This document shows, piece after piece, positions 8,253 to 17,592 of a stretch of DNA of 64,000 nt (position 1 is the stretch's first letter; the number at the start of each line of letters is the position of its first letter). The notes beneath the pieces are model-generated. The model saw only the letters and a list, made by a program, of their open reading frames with translations. It did no database searches and was not told the origin of the DNA. Position numbers and translations under genes: made by a program. The stretch comes from Oceanimonas smirnovii ATCC BAA-899 (GTDB taxonomy: Bacteria; Pseudomonadota; Gammaproteobacteria; Enterobacterales; Aeromonadaceae): the NCBI RefSeq assembly GCF_000381965.1, contig NZ_KB908454.1:221724-285723 (forward strand), written 5' to 3'.

Positions 8253-11200
8253 ATGACCAAGCAGTTAGTGGTGGTGTTGGGAATGCACCGTAGCGGAACC
8301 AGCGCCTTGACCAGAAGCTTGCAAGTGCTGGGTGTAGATTTAGGCGATAACCTTTTACCAGCAAATGCACAAGTTAATGCCAAAGGCTTTTGGGAAGACA
8401 GAGAAATTCTGCAATTTAATGTTGAGCTGATGAGCGTGCTGGGCCTGGATTGGGACAATCTGGCCATTATTAGCCCTGAGCTTTGCAATAGTGAACAGGT
8501 GCGTGTTTATGTGCCTGGGGCGGTGGCTTTGCTTAAAAAGAAAATGCAGCATACCGCGTGTTTTGGGCTTAAAGATCCGCGCATGTCTGTGTTATTGCCT
8601 TTCTGGAAGCAGGTGTTTGATCTGCTTGGTCTTGATGTTTTCTATATTATTGCTGCTCGCCATCCGTTAAGCATAGTGCAGTCTCTTGCCAAAAGAGACA
8701 ATATGCTGCCAGAGCAGACTCTGCCTTTGTGGCAAAATTATATGCTGTCTTGCCTGTGGTATACCAGAGGGGAGCGCTGCCTGGTGGTTGAGTATGAAAA
8801 TATTCTCAAGGCTCCTGAGCAGCAGTTGTTGAGGCTGTCGGCACTTACTGGCTTAACGTTTGACGCCAAAAGTGATGCTTTCAAATTATATGCTTCTGAT
8901 TTTATTAGCCCTGAATTAAGCCATAGTCACTTTGCTGCTGAGCAGTTTGAAGCAGCAGGCGCTGTGACTGCAGAGCACGTAAAATTATATCACTTACTTG
9001 TTGCATTGGCGCATGATGAGTTTGACATTAATAATGAAGGCTGTCAGAAGAAAATAAAAAGACTTGTTGATGCAAGGAACAAAAAGTCTGATCTTTTATA
9101 TCTTGCTGGCTTGCAGTCACGCTGGTTAAATGAAAAGAAGATTGAGCTTTCTTCTGCTTTGCAAGAGAAAGAAATATTAAGTGACCATATCTCTGCTCTT
9201 GATAAGCAGATTGTGGAATTAAAAGATTATGTAAATGAGCTTGAGCCCTTAAAATTAAAAGTTGAGCAAGTTGTTTCTCATCATAAACTTGCGGAGCAAG
9301 AGCTTAATGAACGCTTTGTTACTATTAACGATCTTGAGTCTGAAGTTGAAAATTTGAGTCTTCAGTTGACATATTTAACTGATCGTGAAGTGTGTTTAAA
9401 TAATCAGCTAAATAGTAAAGATGAACTCATTATTGAATTATCTTATGAGTTACAGGAAGCAAGGCGAGAAGTTGAACGGCTTGTTGTCGAGAAGAGTTGG
9501 CTGGCTGATTTTTCTGATAGTATTTTGAACAGCCGTTCCTGGAAGTTGACCAGACCCCTGAGAAAAATGGGAGAATTGGCTCGTAATGATAAAAGCGCCT
9601 TTGTTAAGCGGAACCTTAGCAGAGCCTTGGCGCTGCTTGATGCCTCACTCAGAAACCCCAGACTAATTACCAAAGCTTTTCATTACTATAAAGCGCATGG
9701 TGTTAAAGGCACTGTTGAGAGATTAAAACATTTCTCTCATTGCTCTCAGTCGGTCATGAGCCACGCCACCTGTGGTGAAAGCGAGCAAAAGTACATTATT
9801 TTAACTACGCCCCATTGCCATTACCTGGCCTTGTTAATCAGTGATGCACTTAGCAAGGCCGGAAAAGACAGCGAAATAATCTTTGAAGAGCCTGCAGGTG
9901 GCTTTAATGAACAACTGCATTTTGTGATCTGTGCACAGATGTTTGAGCGTTTACCTCCGCTTTATGTTGCCTGGCAGATGGAGCAGTCGGTCAGCTCCCG
10001 TTGGTTTACCGATGCTTATCTGAGTGCACTTGAAAATGCCTGGTGTGTATTTGACTACTCATTAAAAAATATTGAGTTTTTACAGGCTGAAAAAGGGATA
10101 GGATACAAACAGCTCTATTATCTTCCCGTTGGCTACCGTAAGCAACATCAGCTTGTTAAAAAAAATGAACAGGTAGATGTTCTTTTTTATGGTGATGTTA
10201 ATAATGAACGCCGTCGTTGTTATATAGAAAAACTTAAAGAGCACTTCACGGTTGAAGTTGTCAGTAATGTTTTTGGTGATGCGCTTTATGAGAAAATGGC
10301 TAAAGCCAAGGTCATTGTTAATATTCACTATTATGAAGGTGCCTTGCTCGAAACCACTCGAATTTATGAATGCCTGAGTCAGCAACAGATAGTGGTATCT
10401 GAAGAAGGTTCAGATATGGACGAGCATGCTGATTTGCTTAGCCGGGTTGATTTTGTACCCGTGAATGATATTGATGCCATGATCAGCCGCGTTGCATTCT
10501 GGGTTAACAATAGCAGTGCTGAGCGGGCGCTGCGTCGCAAAGAGATTGTCGCTGACTGCGAGTTAAAGCCGGACTGGTTTGAGTTTTACTTTATGCGCAT
10601 GCTGCTTGCGGCAGAAATTATTGATTTTGAAGAGTTTTATGAGGTCGCTTCAAAGCACATTCATTTTCAAGGTGACTTTGTTTGTCTTGGTTTGCCTGAG
10701 ACAGTATCAAGAAAGAAAGATTTTGATAAAGATAATATTTTCAACATAGAGTACTTCCCGGGTTTGCGTCACCGGCTGGGTTGGGTGGGTTGTGGCCTGA
10801 GCTACAAGTTCTTGATGCGTAAAGCCAGAGATGCGGGTTTACCTCATATCACTGTTTGTGAAGACGATGTTCAGTTTGAACCCGACTTTTGGAACCGCTA
10901 TCAGCAGGTGATGGAGCATCTTGATACAAGAAAGGACTGGGATTTATTTGCTGGTCTTATTGCTCAGTTGCATAAAGAACTGCAGATTCTTGATGTGACC
11001 GATGAAAGGGGTGAACGCTTTATCACCATTGACAGCATGGTGAGTATGGTGATGAACGTTTACTCTTCCCGCTTTTATGAAAAGCTACAAAACTGGGATC
11101 ACCACAATCATAATGCTGACGAAAATACAATTGACAGGTTTATTGAGCAGCATGATGGAGTAAGAGCGGTGACTACAGCACGCTTTCTGGCCGGACATAA

Positions 11201-11333
11201 AGAAGAACTTGACTCTACTCTGTGGGGATTCAACAACAAAACCTATTCTCAGATGATTGCTGAAAGCGAGGCACAGCTTGGTGAATTGGTCGCTGATTTT
11301 GAACAAACCACTACTCCAGCCAGGGCCGTGTAG
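8253..11333 (+). CDS. Multidomain sulfotransferase - coiled coil - glycosyltransferase - GT25-like fusion
   Basis: This 1026-residue protein appears to join four modules. Residues 1-250 form a sulfotransferase (PAPS loop GMHRSGTSALTRSL near residue 10; ARHPLSIVQS near 140). Residues about 290-430 form a long coiled coil rich in Glu, Leu and Lys, ending in the SRSWKLTRPLR motif often found beside bacterial glycosyltransferase domains. Residues about 505-790 resemble a CgeB/GT4-like glycosyltransferase (VLFYGDVNNERR; ETTRIYECLS). Residues about 800-1010 resemble LPS GT25-type transferases (GCGLSYKFLMRKA; CEDDVQFEPDFW). No signal peptide is present. It probably builds and sulfates a surface glycan on a cytosolic scaffold. 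Domain limits are estimated by eye. The gene is AT-rich, and the next gene begins with GTG immediately after its stop. Confidence 0.78.
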   Translation: MTKQLVVVLGMHRSGTSALTRSLQVLGVDLGDNLLPANAQVNAKGFWEDREILQFNVELMSVLGLDWDNLAIISPELCNSEQVRVYVPGAVALLKKKMQHTACFGLKDPRMSVLLPFWKQVFDLLGLDVFYIIAARHPLSIVQSLAKRDNMLPEQTLPLWQNYMLSCLWYTRGERCLVVEYENILKAPEQQLLRLSALTGLTFDAKSDAFKLYASDFISPELSHSHFAAEQFEAAGAVTAEHVKLYHLLVALAHDEFDINNEGCQKKIKRLVDARNKKSDLLYLAGLQSRWLNEKKIELSSALQEKEILSDHISALDKQIVELKDYVNELEPLKLKVEQVVSHHKLAEQELNERFVTINDLESEVENLSLQLTYLTDREVCLNNQLNSKDELIIELSYELQEARREVERLVVEKSWLADFSDSILNSRSWKLTRPLRKMGELARNDKSAFVKRNLSRALALLDASLRNPRLITKAFHYYKAHGVKGTVERLKHFSHCSQSVMSHATCGESEQKYIILTTPHCHYLALLISDALSKAGKDSEIIFEEPAGGFNEQLHFVICAQMFERLPPLYVAWQMEQSVSSRWFTDAYLSALENAWCVFDYSLKNIEFLQAEKGIGYKQLYYLPVGYRKQHQLVKKNEQVDVLFYGDVNNERRRCYIEKLKEHFTVEVVSNVFGDALYEKMAKAKVIVNIHYYEGALLETTRIYECLSQQQIVVSEEGSDMDEHADLLSRVDFVPVNDIDAMISRVAFWVNNSSAERALRRKEIVADCELKPDWFEFYFMRMLLAAEIIDFEEFYEVASKHIHFQGDFVCLGLPETVSRKKDFDKDNIFNIEYFPGLRHRLGWVGCGLSYKFLMRKARDAGLPHITVCEDDVQFEPDFWNRYQQVMEHLDTRKDWDLFAGLIAQLHKELQILDVTDERGERFITIDSMVSMVMNVYSSRFYEKLQNWDHHNHNADENTIDRFIEQHDGVRAVTTARFLAGHKEELDSTLWGFNNKTYSQMIAESEAQLGELVADFEQTTTPARAV

Positions 11334-12275
11334 GTGACTGTGCGTTTGACTGTGGTGGTTCCGCTGTTTAATGCCGCGCCTTATTTGCCGGCATTACTGC
11401 CTGTTCTGAAAGAGTGGGTTACGCGCGCCGAAGTTCGGGAGCTGTTGTTTGTAGATTCTTGCTCTGAGGACGATACCGCAGAGCAGCTGGCCGCATTTGG
11501 CCTTGGCCGTATACTCACGGTAAGTAGCAGTGAATTTGATCATGGTGGCACTCGCAGCTGGGCGGCGCAGCAGGTTAAGGCTGAAGTAGTGATATTTTTG
11601 ACTCAGGATGCCTTACCAGCATCGGCCGACGATATTGAACGGTTAACCGCTGTGTTTGCAGATCCGCAAGTGGCAGCTGCTTATGGACGTCAGCTGCCTT
11701 ATAAATGCTGCCATGTATTTGGCCGCCATTTGCGCATGTTTAACTATGGCGAATACTCTTATGTGCGTGGATTAGATAACAGAAAGCAATTTGGTATTAA
11801 AACGGCATTTTTGTCTAATTCCTTTGCTGCTTACCGACGCTCTGCTCTGGAGCAGATTGGCTGGTTTAAAAATGATTTAATTCTGGGCGAAGACAGCTAT
11901 GCCGGTGGCAAGCTGCTGCTGGCGGGCTGTAAGCTGGCTTATGTGGCAGAGGCGCAGGTTTATCATTCCCACAGTTATACGGTGTGGCAGGAGTTTACAC
12001 GCTATTTTGATATTGGTGTGTTCCATGCTGCCGAGGCCTGGTTGCTGAGAGAATTTGGTGCACCTGAAGGCGAGGGCCTGCGCTATATGCGCTCGGAATT
12101 TGACTTTTTATGTCGCGAGCAAGCCCTTGTTCTGCTGCCCGCTTTTTTGCTGCGCAATGCCATGAAGTGGCTGGGTTACCGGCTGGGCAGGGGCTATCGT
12201 TGCCTGCCGTTGTGGTTGATATGCAAACTGAGTATGCATCGGCGCTGGTGGCAGCGCAGCCGTCCGCTTTGCTAG
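11334..12275 (+). CDS. GT2 family glycosyltransferase (rhamnosyltransferase-like)
   Basis: This is a 313-residue GT-A glycosyltransferase. It has an N-terminal nucleotide-sugar fold (LTVVVPLFNAA, then LLFVDSCSEDDT), a TQDALP segment in the DXD-motif region, and the conserved SNSFAAYRR and LGEDSYAGGKLL motifs near residues 160-200. C-terminal hydrophobic/basic helices are probably membrane-associated. It resembles rhamnosyltransferases that extend lipid-linked O-antigen or exopolysaccharide units. The GTG start directly abuts the stop of the upstream fusion gene, so the two are likely co-translated. The sugar specificity cannot be read from the sequence. Confidence 0.85.
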   Translation: MTVRLTVVVPLFNAAPYLPALLPVLKEWVTRAEVRELLFVDSCSEDDTAEQLAAFGLGRILTVSSSEFDHGGTRSWAAQQVKAEVVIFLTQDALPASADDIERLTAVFADPQVAAAYGRQLPYKCCHVFGRHLRMFNYGEYSYVRGLDNRKQFGIKTAFLSNSFAAYRRSALEQIGWFKNDLILGEDSYAGGKLLLAGCKLAYVAEAQVYHSHSYTVWQEFTRYFDIGVFHAAEAWLLREFGAPEGEGLRYMRSEFDFLCREQALVLLPAFLLRNAMKWLGYRLGRGYRCLPLWLICKLSMHRRWWQRSRPLC

Positions 12276-12308
12276 AATGGCGTTCGCCTTTTCTGCGGAT
12301 ACGCTTTA

Positions 12309-13688
12309 ATGAACACATCCCGTAGCCTTACTGAACGTTACCCTGCCAGTGTGGTGGTGCCGCTGCTGGATGCACTGGCCCTGCTGGCGGGGGCGGTGGC
12401 AGCTCACACATGGCGCTTTGGCCACATTGACTTGCCTGATCGCTATTGGCTTGCCTCGGTAATGATGATTTTGCTGGTTACTCTGTGTAATACGGCAACC
12501 GGCGCTTATGAGCGTTGGCGCATTACCCGCTTGTCGTCACTACTGGCTCGCCAGTTTATGGTGTGGCTGGCCGTGGTGGTGGTGTTCACTTTTATTCTTT
12601 ATATAACACACGCAGCAGACCGCTACTCCCGTTTATGGATGGGTGGCACTGTGTTGTTTTCATTTGGGTTGGCTGCTACCGGGCGGATTATTATTCAGCT
12701 GCTGCTGCGGCAGGCCCGGCGCATGGGGCGCTCGGTGCGCTCTGTTTTTTTGGTTGGCCCGGCCAGTAATGTGCTGAAGGCTGGCCATGGCATGCGTAGT
12801 GCCCCGGAAGAGGGCTATTGCATTGCCGGCATACAAAGGCTGAAAGAGAGAGTTAACGAAGAAGACCTGATTAATCTTGCCCGGCGTGTGGCAGCCTCTG
12901 GCGCGCAGGAAGTGTGGATTTGTGTGCCGTTGGAAATGGGAGCGGCGGTGCGATCCATTTTTCAGGCGTTGCGCAACCATATGGTGGAGGTGCGTTTCAT
13001 TCCTGAATTCAGGGATATGCAGCTGCTTAATCATCGCACCAGTGAAGTGGCAGGGCAGTTTGCCTTTGATTTGAGTGTGACCCCCATGAAGGGGCTTGCC
13101 CACTTTCTAAAGCGTATGGAAGACATCGTGCTGGGCAGTGTTATCAGCATTTTGGTGTTGCCGGTGTGCCTTGTTATTGCTGTGTGCATAAAGCTGAGCT
13201 CTCCTGGGCCTGTGCTGTTCAAACAGTATCGCACTGGAGTAAATGGCAAGGTGTTTAAGGTGTATAAGTTTCGCTCTATGGTGGTGCATCAGGAGCAGAC
13301 CGGTGGAGTAACACAGGCTTGCCGCCACGACAGCCGTTTTACGCCTGTAGGTGCCTTTTTGCGTCGCACCTCGCTGGATGAGTTGCCTCAATTCTACAAC
13401 GTGCTGCAGGGGCGTATGTCGATTGTGGGGCCCCGGCCTCATGCGCTGGCGCACAATGAGTATTATAAAGAGCTGGTTGAATCGTATATGCGCCGTCATA
13501 AGGTTAAACCCGGCATTACCGGCTGGGCTCAGGTGCACGGCTACCGGGGCGAAACAGATACCATAGAAAAGATGGAAGGCCGGGTTGAGCACGATCTCTG
13601 GTATATAGACAATTGGAGCCTGTGGCTGGATTTGCGCATTATCTTTTGGACGATTTTTAAAGGGTTTATTAATAAAAATGCCTATTGA
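12309..13688 (+). CDS. Undecaprenyl-phosphate sugar-1-phosphate transferase (WcaJ/WbaP type)
   Basis: This is a 459-residue polyisoprenyl-phosphate hexose-1-phosphate transferase. Four or five N-terminal membrane helices (about 1-135) precede a Rossmann-like domain (about 140-250) and a C-terminal bacterial sugar-transferase domain (about 270-455) with FKVYKFRSM, RRTSLDELPQFYNVL, MSIVGPRPH and KPGITGWAQ. It starts polysaccharide synthesis by moving a sugar phosphate from a UDP-sugar to undecaprenyl phosphate at the inner membrane. It overlaps the downstream ligase gene by 11 bases. Length and motifs are typical. Whether it transfers glucose or galactose is not determined, though GalE downstream would fit galactose. 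Confidence 0.92.
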   Translation: MNTSRSLTERYPASVVVPLLDALALLAGAVAAHTWRFGHIDLPDRYWLASVMMILLVTLCNTATGAYERWRITRLSSLLARQFMVWLAVVVVFTFILYITHAADRYSRLWMGGTVLFSFGLAATGRIIIQLLLRQARRMGRSVRSVFLVGPASNVLKAGHGMRSAPEEGYCIAGIQRLKERVNEEDLINLARRVAASGAQEVWICVPLEMGAAVRSIFQALRNHMVEVRFIPEFRDMQLLNHRTSEVAGQFAFDLSVTPMKGLAHFLKRMEDIVLGSVISILVLPVCLVIAVCIKLSSPGPVLFKQYRTGVNGKVFKVYKFRSMVVHQEQTGGVTQACRHDSRFTPVGAFLRRTSLDELPQFYNVLQGRMSIVGPRPHALAHNEYYKELVESYMRRHKVKPGITGWAQVHGYRGETDTIEKMEGRVEHDLWYIDNWSLWLDLRIIFWTIFKGFINKNAY

Positions 13689-14901
13689 GCGCACTTGGTT
13701 CAGCAGTTTTGCAGTGTTCTTGATGGGCGCACTGGCTCTGGTGGTGGACAGTGGTTATTCCTATGGTGCAGCTTTGTTATTGCTGGCCAGTGTGACTCTG
13801 TTGTGGCGTAGACCGGCATTGAACCTGACTCGCGAAGATAAATTGCTGATGGCGGTGCTGGCCGGTTACTCCCTGCTGTTTATGCTGCAGCTGGCGCTGG
13901 AAGGGGCGGGCGCATCGGCCTTTGACAGACCCAGCCGGTTTTTGTTTGCGGTGCCTGTGCTGCTGTTGGTGCTGGCCTTTCCGCCCCGCCTGAGCTGGCT
14001 GTGGAGCGGCCTGGTGGCGGGCAGTGTGGCCACTGCCGGCTGGGCGCTCTGGCAAAAGTGGTTGATGGGCATAGAAAGGGCCACCGGCCACACTTATGTG
14101 ATTCAGTTTGGCAACATCAGCATGCTGTTTGGCCTGTTTTGCCTGGCCGGTCTGGGCTGGGCAGCGGTGCAGCCTAATGCCCGCCGCTGGGTGGCTGTGT
14201 TGTTGCTGGGGGCGCTTTGTGGGGCGCTGTGCTCTTTATTATCTGGCAGCCGGGGCGGCTGGATTGGCCTGCCCTTTGTGTTTTTAGTGCTGTTTCGCGC
14301 CTATGGTGCTGTGCTGGGAAGACGGCTGGTGTTGCTGGCGCTGGCAGCGCTGCTGGGGCTGGGCGGGATTGTGTATGCGCTGCCCCAAACCGGGGTGCAG
14401 CAGCGGGTGCAGCAGGCCTTTGTGGATATTGAGCAATATCAGCAGGGCAATCGTAATACCTCTTTGGGTGCCCGTTTTGATATGTGGCAGGGGGCGTTAA
14501 CCCTGATTGCCGAAAAGCCGTTAACCGGCTGGGGCTGGCAGGGATATAATGAAGGCATGCAGCAGCTGGCGGATGCGGGCCGGGTGATGCAGTTTGCCGC
14601 CGATAACCATGCTCATAATGAATATCTTGATAATTTTGCACGGCGCGGCGTGTTGGGCATTTTGTCGTTGCTGGCGTTGTATCTGGTGCCGCTGAAGCTG
14701 TTTGCCCGTCGCTTGAGCTGCACTAACCTGGAGCTGCGGGCGGTAGCCACCGCTGGTGCTATTCTGCCCGTGGCCTTTATGGATTTTGGCCTGTCGCAGG
14801 TGTTTTTTGGCCACAACAGCGGCGTAATGGTTTATGCCTTTTGGCTGGCGGTGCTGTGGGGCACCCTGCGGGCGATGGAACGAGCCCCTTTGGGGACGTA
14901 G
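13678..14901 (+). CDS. O-antigen ligase / Wzy-type polymerase family membrane protein
   Basis: This is a 407-residue polytopic membrane protein of about ten to twelve helices, with the large periplasmic loop typical of the WaaL/Wzy_C family (about residues 240-315: RFDMWQGALTLIAEKPLTGWG, then DNHAHNEYLD). The SGSRGGWIG motif is near residue 190. Members either ligate undecaprenyl-linked glycan to lipid A-core or polymerise repeat units; the two are hard to separate by sequence. With a Wzt-like ATPase in the same cluster and no separate Wzx or Wzy, a ligase role is more likely. It overlaps the sugar transferase gene. A small GC-rich hairpin without a T-run follows at 14902-14919. Confidence 0.82.
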   Translation: MPIERTWFSSFAVFLMGALALVVDSGYSYGAALLLLASVTLLWRRPALNLTREDKLLMAVLAGYSLLFMLQLALEGAGASAFDRPSRFLFAVPVLLLVLAFPPRLSWLWSGLVAGSVATAGWALWQKWLMGIERATGHTYVIQFGNISMLFGLFCLAGLGWAAVQPNARRWVAVLLLGALCGALCSLLSGSRGGWIGLPFVFLVLFRAYGAVLGRRLVLLALAALLGLGGIVYALPQTGVQQRVQQAFVDIEQYQQGNRNTSLGARFDMWQGALTLIAEKPLTGWGWQGYNEGMQQLADAGRVMQFAADNHAHNEYLDNFARRGVLGILSLLALYLVPLKLFARRLSCTNLELRAVATAGAILPVAFMDFGLSQVFFGHNSGVMVYAFWLAVLWGTLRAMERAPLGT

Positions 14902-14988
14902 GCCCCAATTTATTGGGGCAACGGCATTGGATGTAGCACGGTTTGCCGAAGCCGGACCGATTAAATTAACGCATGTAAAGGAAAGTGA

Positions 14989-16002
14989 ATGACAGTGCTG
15001 GTAACCGGTGGCACCGGGTATATTGGCTCTCATGCCATTGTGGAGCTGCAGAACGCCGGCCATCAGGTGCTGGCGCTGGATAATCTTTGTAACTCGTCTC
15101 GTGAGTCTTTACTGCGTGTGGAGCAAATAACCGGCAAGCCGGTGCCCTTTGTTCAGGGTGATATTCGTGACGCAAGCCTGCTGAGCCGGGTGTTTCGTGA
15201 TTATTCCATTACCGCCGTGATGCACTTTGCCGGTTTGAAGGCGGTGGGCGAGAGCGTGGCCAGGCCGCTTGAATATTATGATGTGAATGTGAACGGCACC
15301 CTGATGCTGGCAAAAGCCATGAACGAAGCGGGTGTGTTTAATCTGGTGTTCAGCTCGTCGGCCACTGTGTATGGCAGCCCCGAGAGCATGCCCATTAATG
15401 AGCAGTGTGCGGTGGGCGGCACCACTAACCCTTATGGCACGTCCAAGCTGATGGTGGAGAAGATGCTGCAGGATGTGGCGGCTTCCGATGAGCGTTGGTC
15501 CATTGCCTTGCTGCGCTATTTTAATCCTGTTGGTGCTCATGAGTCGGGCCTGATTGGTGAAGATCCCAGTGGCGTGCCCAATAATCTTTTACCTTATGTG
15601 ACCCAGGTGGCCGTTGGCCAGAGAGAGCGGCTGTCTGTTTTTGGTGGTGATTATCCGACTGAAGATGGCACCGGGGTGCGTGATTATATTCATGTTGTTG
15701 ATCTGGCTGCCGGCCATTTGCGCGCCATTGAATATATTGCTGCCCGCAAGGGGGTGAGCATTTTTAATCTGGGAACCGGCAGGGGCTATTCTGTGCTGGA
15801 AATAGTGGCTGCGTTTGAGCGGGTAACCGGACGTAAGGTGCCTTATGCCATAATGCCGCGGCGCGCCGGTGATATTGCCGAGTGCTGGTCTGATCCTGCC
15901 AGAGCAAAGCAGGAGCTGGGCTGGGTGGCCAGGCGCAGCCTGGAGCAAATGCTGGCCGATGCCTGGCGCTGGCAATCGCAAAATCCAAATGGGTTTGTTT
16001 AA
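14989..16002 (+). CDS. galE: UDP-glucose 4-epimerase
   Basis: This is a 337-residue short-chain dehydrogenase of the extended type, interconverting UDP-glucose and UDP-galactose with bound NAD. The N-terminal TGGTGYIGSH dinucleotide loop, the FSSSATVYG strand with catalytic Ser, and the YGTSK active-site Tyr-Lys pair are all present, as are GVRDYIHVVDLA and NLGTGRGYSV. Length matches the family. A good ribosome site (AAGGAAAG) precedes the ATG. It closes the polysaccharide cluster and would supply UDP-Gal for it. A GC-rich palindromic repeat cluster follows immediately. Confidence 0.96.
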   Translation: MTVLVTGGTGYIGSHAIVELQNAGHQVLALDNLCNSSRESLLRVEQITGKPVPFVQGDIRDASLLSRVFRDYSITAVMHFAGLKAVGESVARPLEYYDVNVNGTLMLAKAMNEAGVFNLVFSSSATVYGSPESMPINEQCAVGGTTNPYGTSKLMVEKMLQDVAASDERWSIALLRYFNPVGAHESGLIGEDPSGVPNNLLPYVTQVAVGQRERLSVFGGDYPTEDGTGVRDYIHVVDLAAGHLRAIEYIAARKGVSIFNLGTGRGYSVLEIVAAFERVTGRKVPYAIMPRRAGDIAECWSDPARAKQELGWVARRSLEQMLADAWRWQSQNPNGFV

Positions 16003-16178
16003 CCCTCTCCCAGCCTCTCCCTTGAAAGGGAGAGGGGCACAGAGCATTTATTCCCTCCCCTTTCTAAGGGGAGGGTTGGGGGGGGGTTAGCCTTCAACCC
16101 CCTCCCGACCTCCCCCTTAAAAAGGGGGAGGAGCGGATTGATTCCCTCCCCTTTGTAAGGGGAGGGTTAGGGTGGGGT
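16003..16178. repeat. Palindromic GC-rich repeat cluster A (four stem-loops)
   Basis: Four perfect or near-perfect palindromes occur in tandem: 16014-16035, 16053-16075, 16109-16131 and 16144-16166. They share the core CCCTCCCCTT, a 2-4 base loop and AAGGGGAGGG, separated by GGTTGGGG/GGTGGGG tails in both orientations. The cluster lies between the convergent ends of galE and the yjeH-like gene and could act as a bidirectional terminator. The same unit recurs at 20028-20070, 20474-20690 and 23470-23566. Confidence 0.85.
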
Positions 16179-17453
16179 TTATTTGGCTGGGGGAGGAGCA
16201 GTTACGCCAGGTTGGGGTTGCCGAACCCGCCGCAGCAGCACAAAGCCTGCGCCCATGGCCAGGGCGTAGCCGGCTTCCAGCCCCAGATAAATAAATACGC
16301 CGGCGCACAGCAGGGTGGCCACCACGGCCAGGGCGCGCCAGAAACCCTGCAGCAGTTTTACCCCGGCCACCATGGCCAGCAGATACACCAGCACGAAGTT
16401 GCCGTTGGCGTAGCGCATTAAGGTTTCCAGCGGCAGCCTGAACAGCCAGGCGGCGAGCACACAAATGACGCTGGCTGCCACCACCCAGCACAGGGCGGCA
16501 AAGGGTGCGCCGTGGCGGTTAAGTTTGCTTAAGGTTGCCGGCAACTTGCCTTCGTCGGCCATGCTCCACAGCAGGCGGCCAAAGCCCTGCACATAGAGGT
16601 TGAGGCTGGCAAAGCAGGCGGCGTAGCCCACCAGGGCGGCGGCCCAGCGGCCTTTTTCACCAAACAGCATGGCCAGCAGCACCGGGAATGAGGTGGTGTT
16701 GGTGCGCTCGTCGCCAAACAGGCCAAATTTTACTACCGCCATGGCGTAGGCAAAATAGATAAAGCCTGCCAGCAGCACGCCGAACAGCAGTGCCAGCGGA
16801 AAGTCCCGCTCCGGCCGGCGAAATTCCTCGCCCATGTGGGTAAAGGCTTCCAGACCCACAAAGCACCAGAACATCACCGCCAGCACGGCGGGCAGGGCGC
16901 TCCAGCTGACTGTGGACGGGGCCGGCAGGGTGGCGGCGGCACTGGCCGACAGATCGCCTGCCAGCCACACTGCCACCAGCAGGCTGACAATGGTCACGGC
17001 AATTAATAACTGCACCAGGCCCGAGGCTCCGCTGGGGCGGCTGCCCAGCACCAGCACCAGACCAAGGGTGCCCAGCTGAATAAGCAGATCACCCGTGCTG
17101 TTCAGCGGAAACAGAGCATGCCAGAAGCCGGTGGTGAGGGTGAGCATGGCGGGCAGGCCCACGGGCAGCACCGCCAGAAACAAAAAGGCGGCGAGCTTTT
17201 CCATGGGCAGACCCAGCGCCCGGCCAATAAGGTGCGGTGCGCCACCGGCATGAGGAAAGGCGCGGCCCAGGCGGGCAAAGGTAAAGGCCACCGGCAGCAC
17301 CAGCACCATGAGTAACAGCCAGGCCCAGAGTGAGTCGGCCCCGGCCAGGCTGGCCGCCACTGCCGGCACCACAAAAATGCCGCTGCCCAGCAGCGAGGTG
17401 GCCATCATGCCGGTGCCGTAGCCCAGGCCCAGCTCTTTATGTAATCGTCCCAT
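16179..17453 (-). CDS. yjeH: APC-family amino acid exporter, YjeH-like
   Basis: This is a 424-residue amino acid/polyamine/organocation transporter with about twelve helices. The N-terminal motif MATSLLGSGIFVVPA and the helix around FWCFVGLEAFTHMGEEFRRP resemble E. coli YjeH, an exporter of methionine and branched-chain amino acids. It is divergent from an Lrp/AsnC regulator starting 139 bases away, a common arrangement for amino acid exporters. Its 3' end abuts repeat cluster A. Substrate specificity is inferred from family resemblance only. Confidence 0.83.
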   Translation of the reverse strand: MGRLHKELGLGYGTGMMATSLLGSGIFVVPAVAASLAGADSLWAWLLLMVLVLPVAFTFARLGRAFPHAGGAPHLIGRALGLPMEKLAAFLFLAVLPVGLPAMLTLTTGFWHALFPLNSTGDLLIQLGTLGLVLVLGSRPSGASGLVQLLIAVTIVSLLVAVWLAGDLSASAAATLPAPSTVSWSALPAVLAVMFWCFVGLEAFTHMGEEFRRPERDFPLALLFGVLLAGFIYFAYAMAVVKFGLFGDERTNTTSFPVLLAMLFGEKGRWAAALVGYAACFASLNLYVQGFGRLLWSMADEGKLPATLSKLNRHGAPFAALCWVVAASVICVLAAWLFRLPLETLMRYANGNFVLVYLLAMVAGVKLLQGFWRALAVVATLLCAGVFIYLGLEAGYALAMGAGFVLLRRVRQPQPGVTAPPPAK

Positions 17454-17592
17454 CGAGTTTTAAATCCGTATTCAGTAATTCTGATATATTACCGCCACAT
17501 TCTTTCAACCCCACTTGGCACTATGCTGCTTTCAGCCGGCAAAACGTCGCTTTTACCCGGCGTTTGTCCGGCAGCGTGAAAATGAGGTAACA

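Noticed and set aside
14738..14747. GGGCGGTAGC resembling an ops/JUMPstart element
   Set aside because: It lies inside the ligase coding sequence, not in a leader, and the rest of the JUMPstart sequence is missing.
16003..16178. Possible CRISPR array from repeated palindromes
   Set aside because: Repeat units alternate in orientation, spacers are irregular and not unique, and no cas gene is present.
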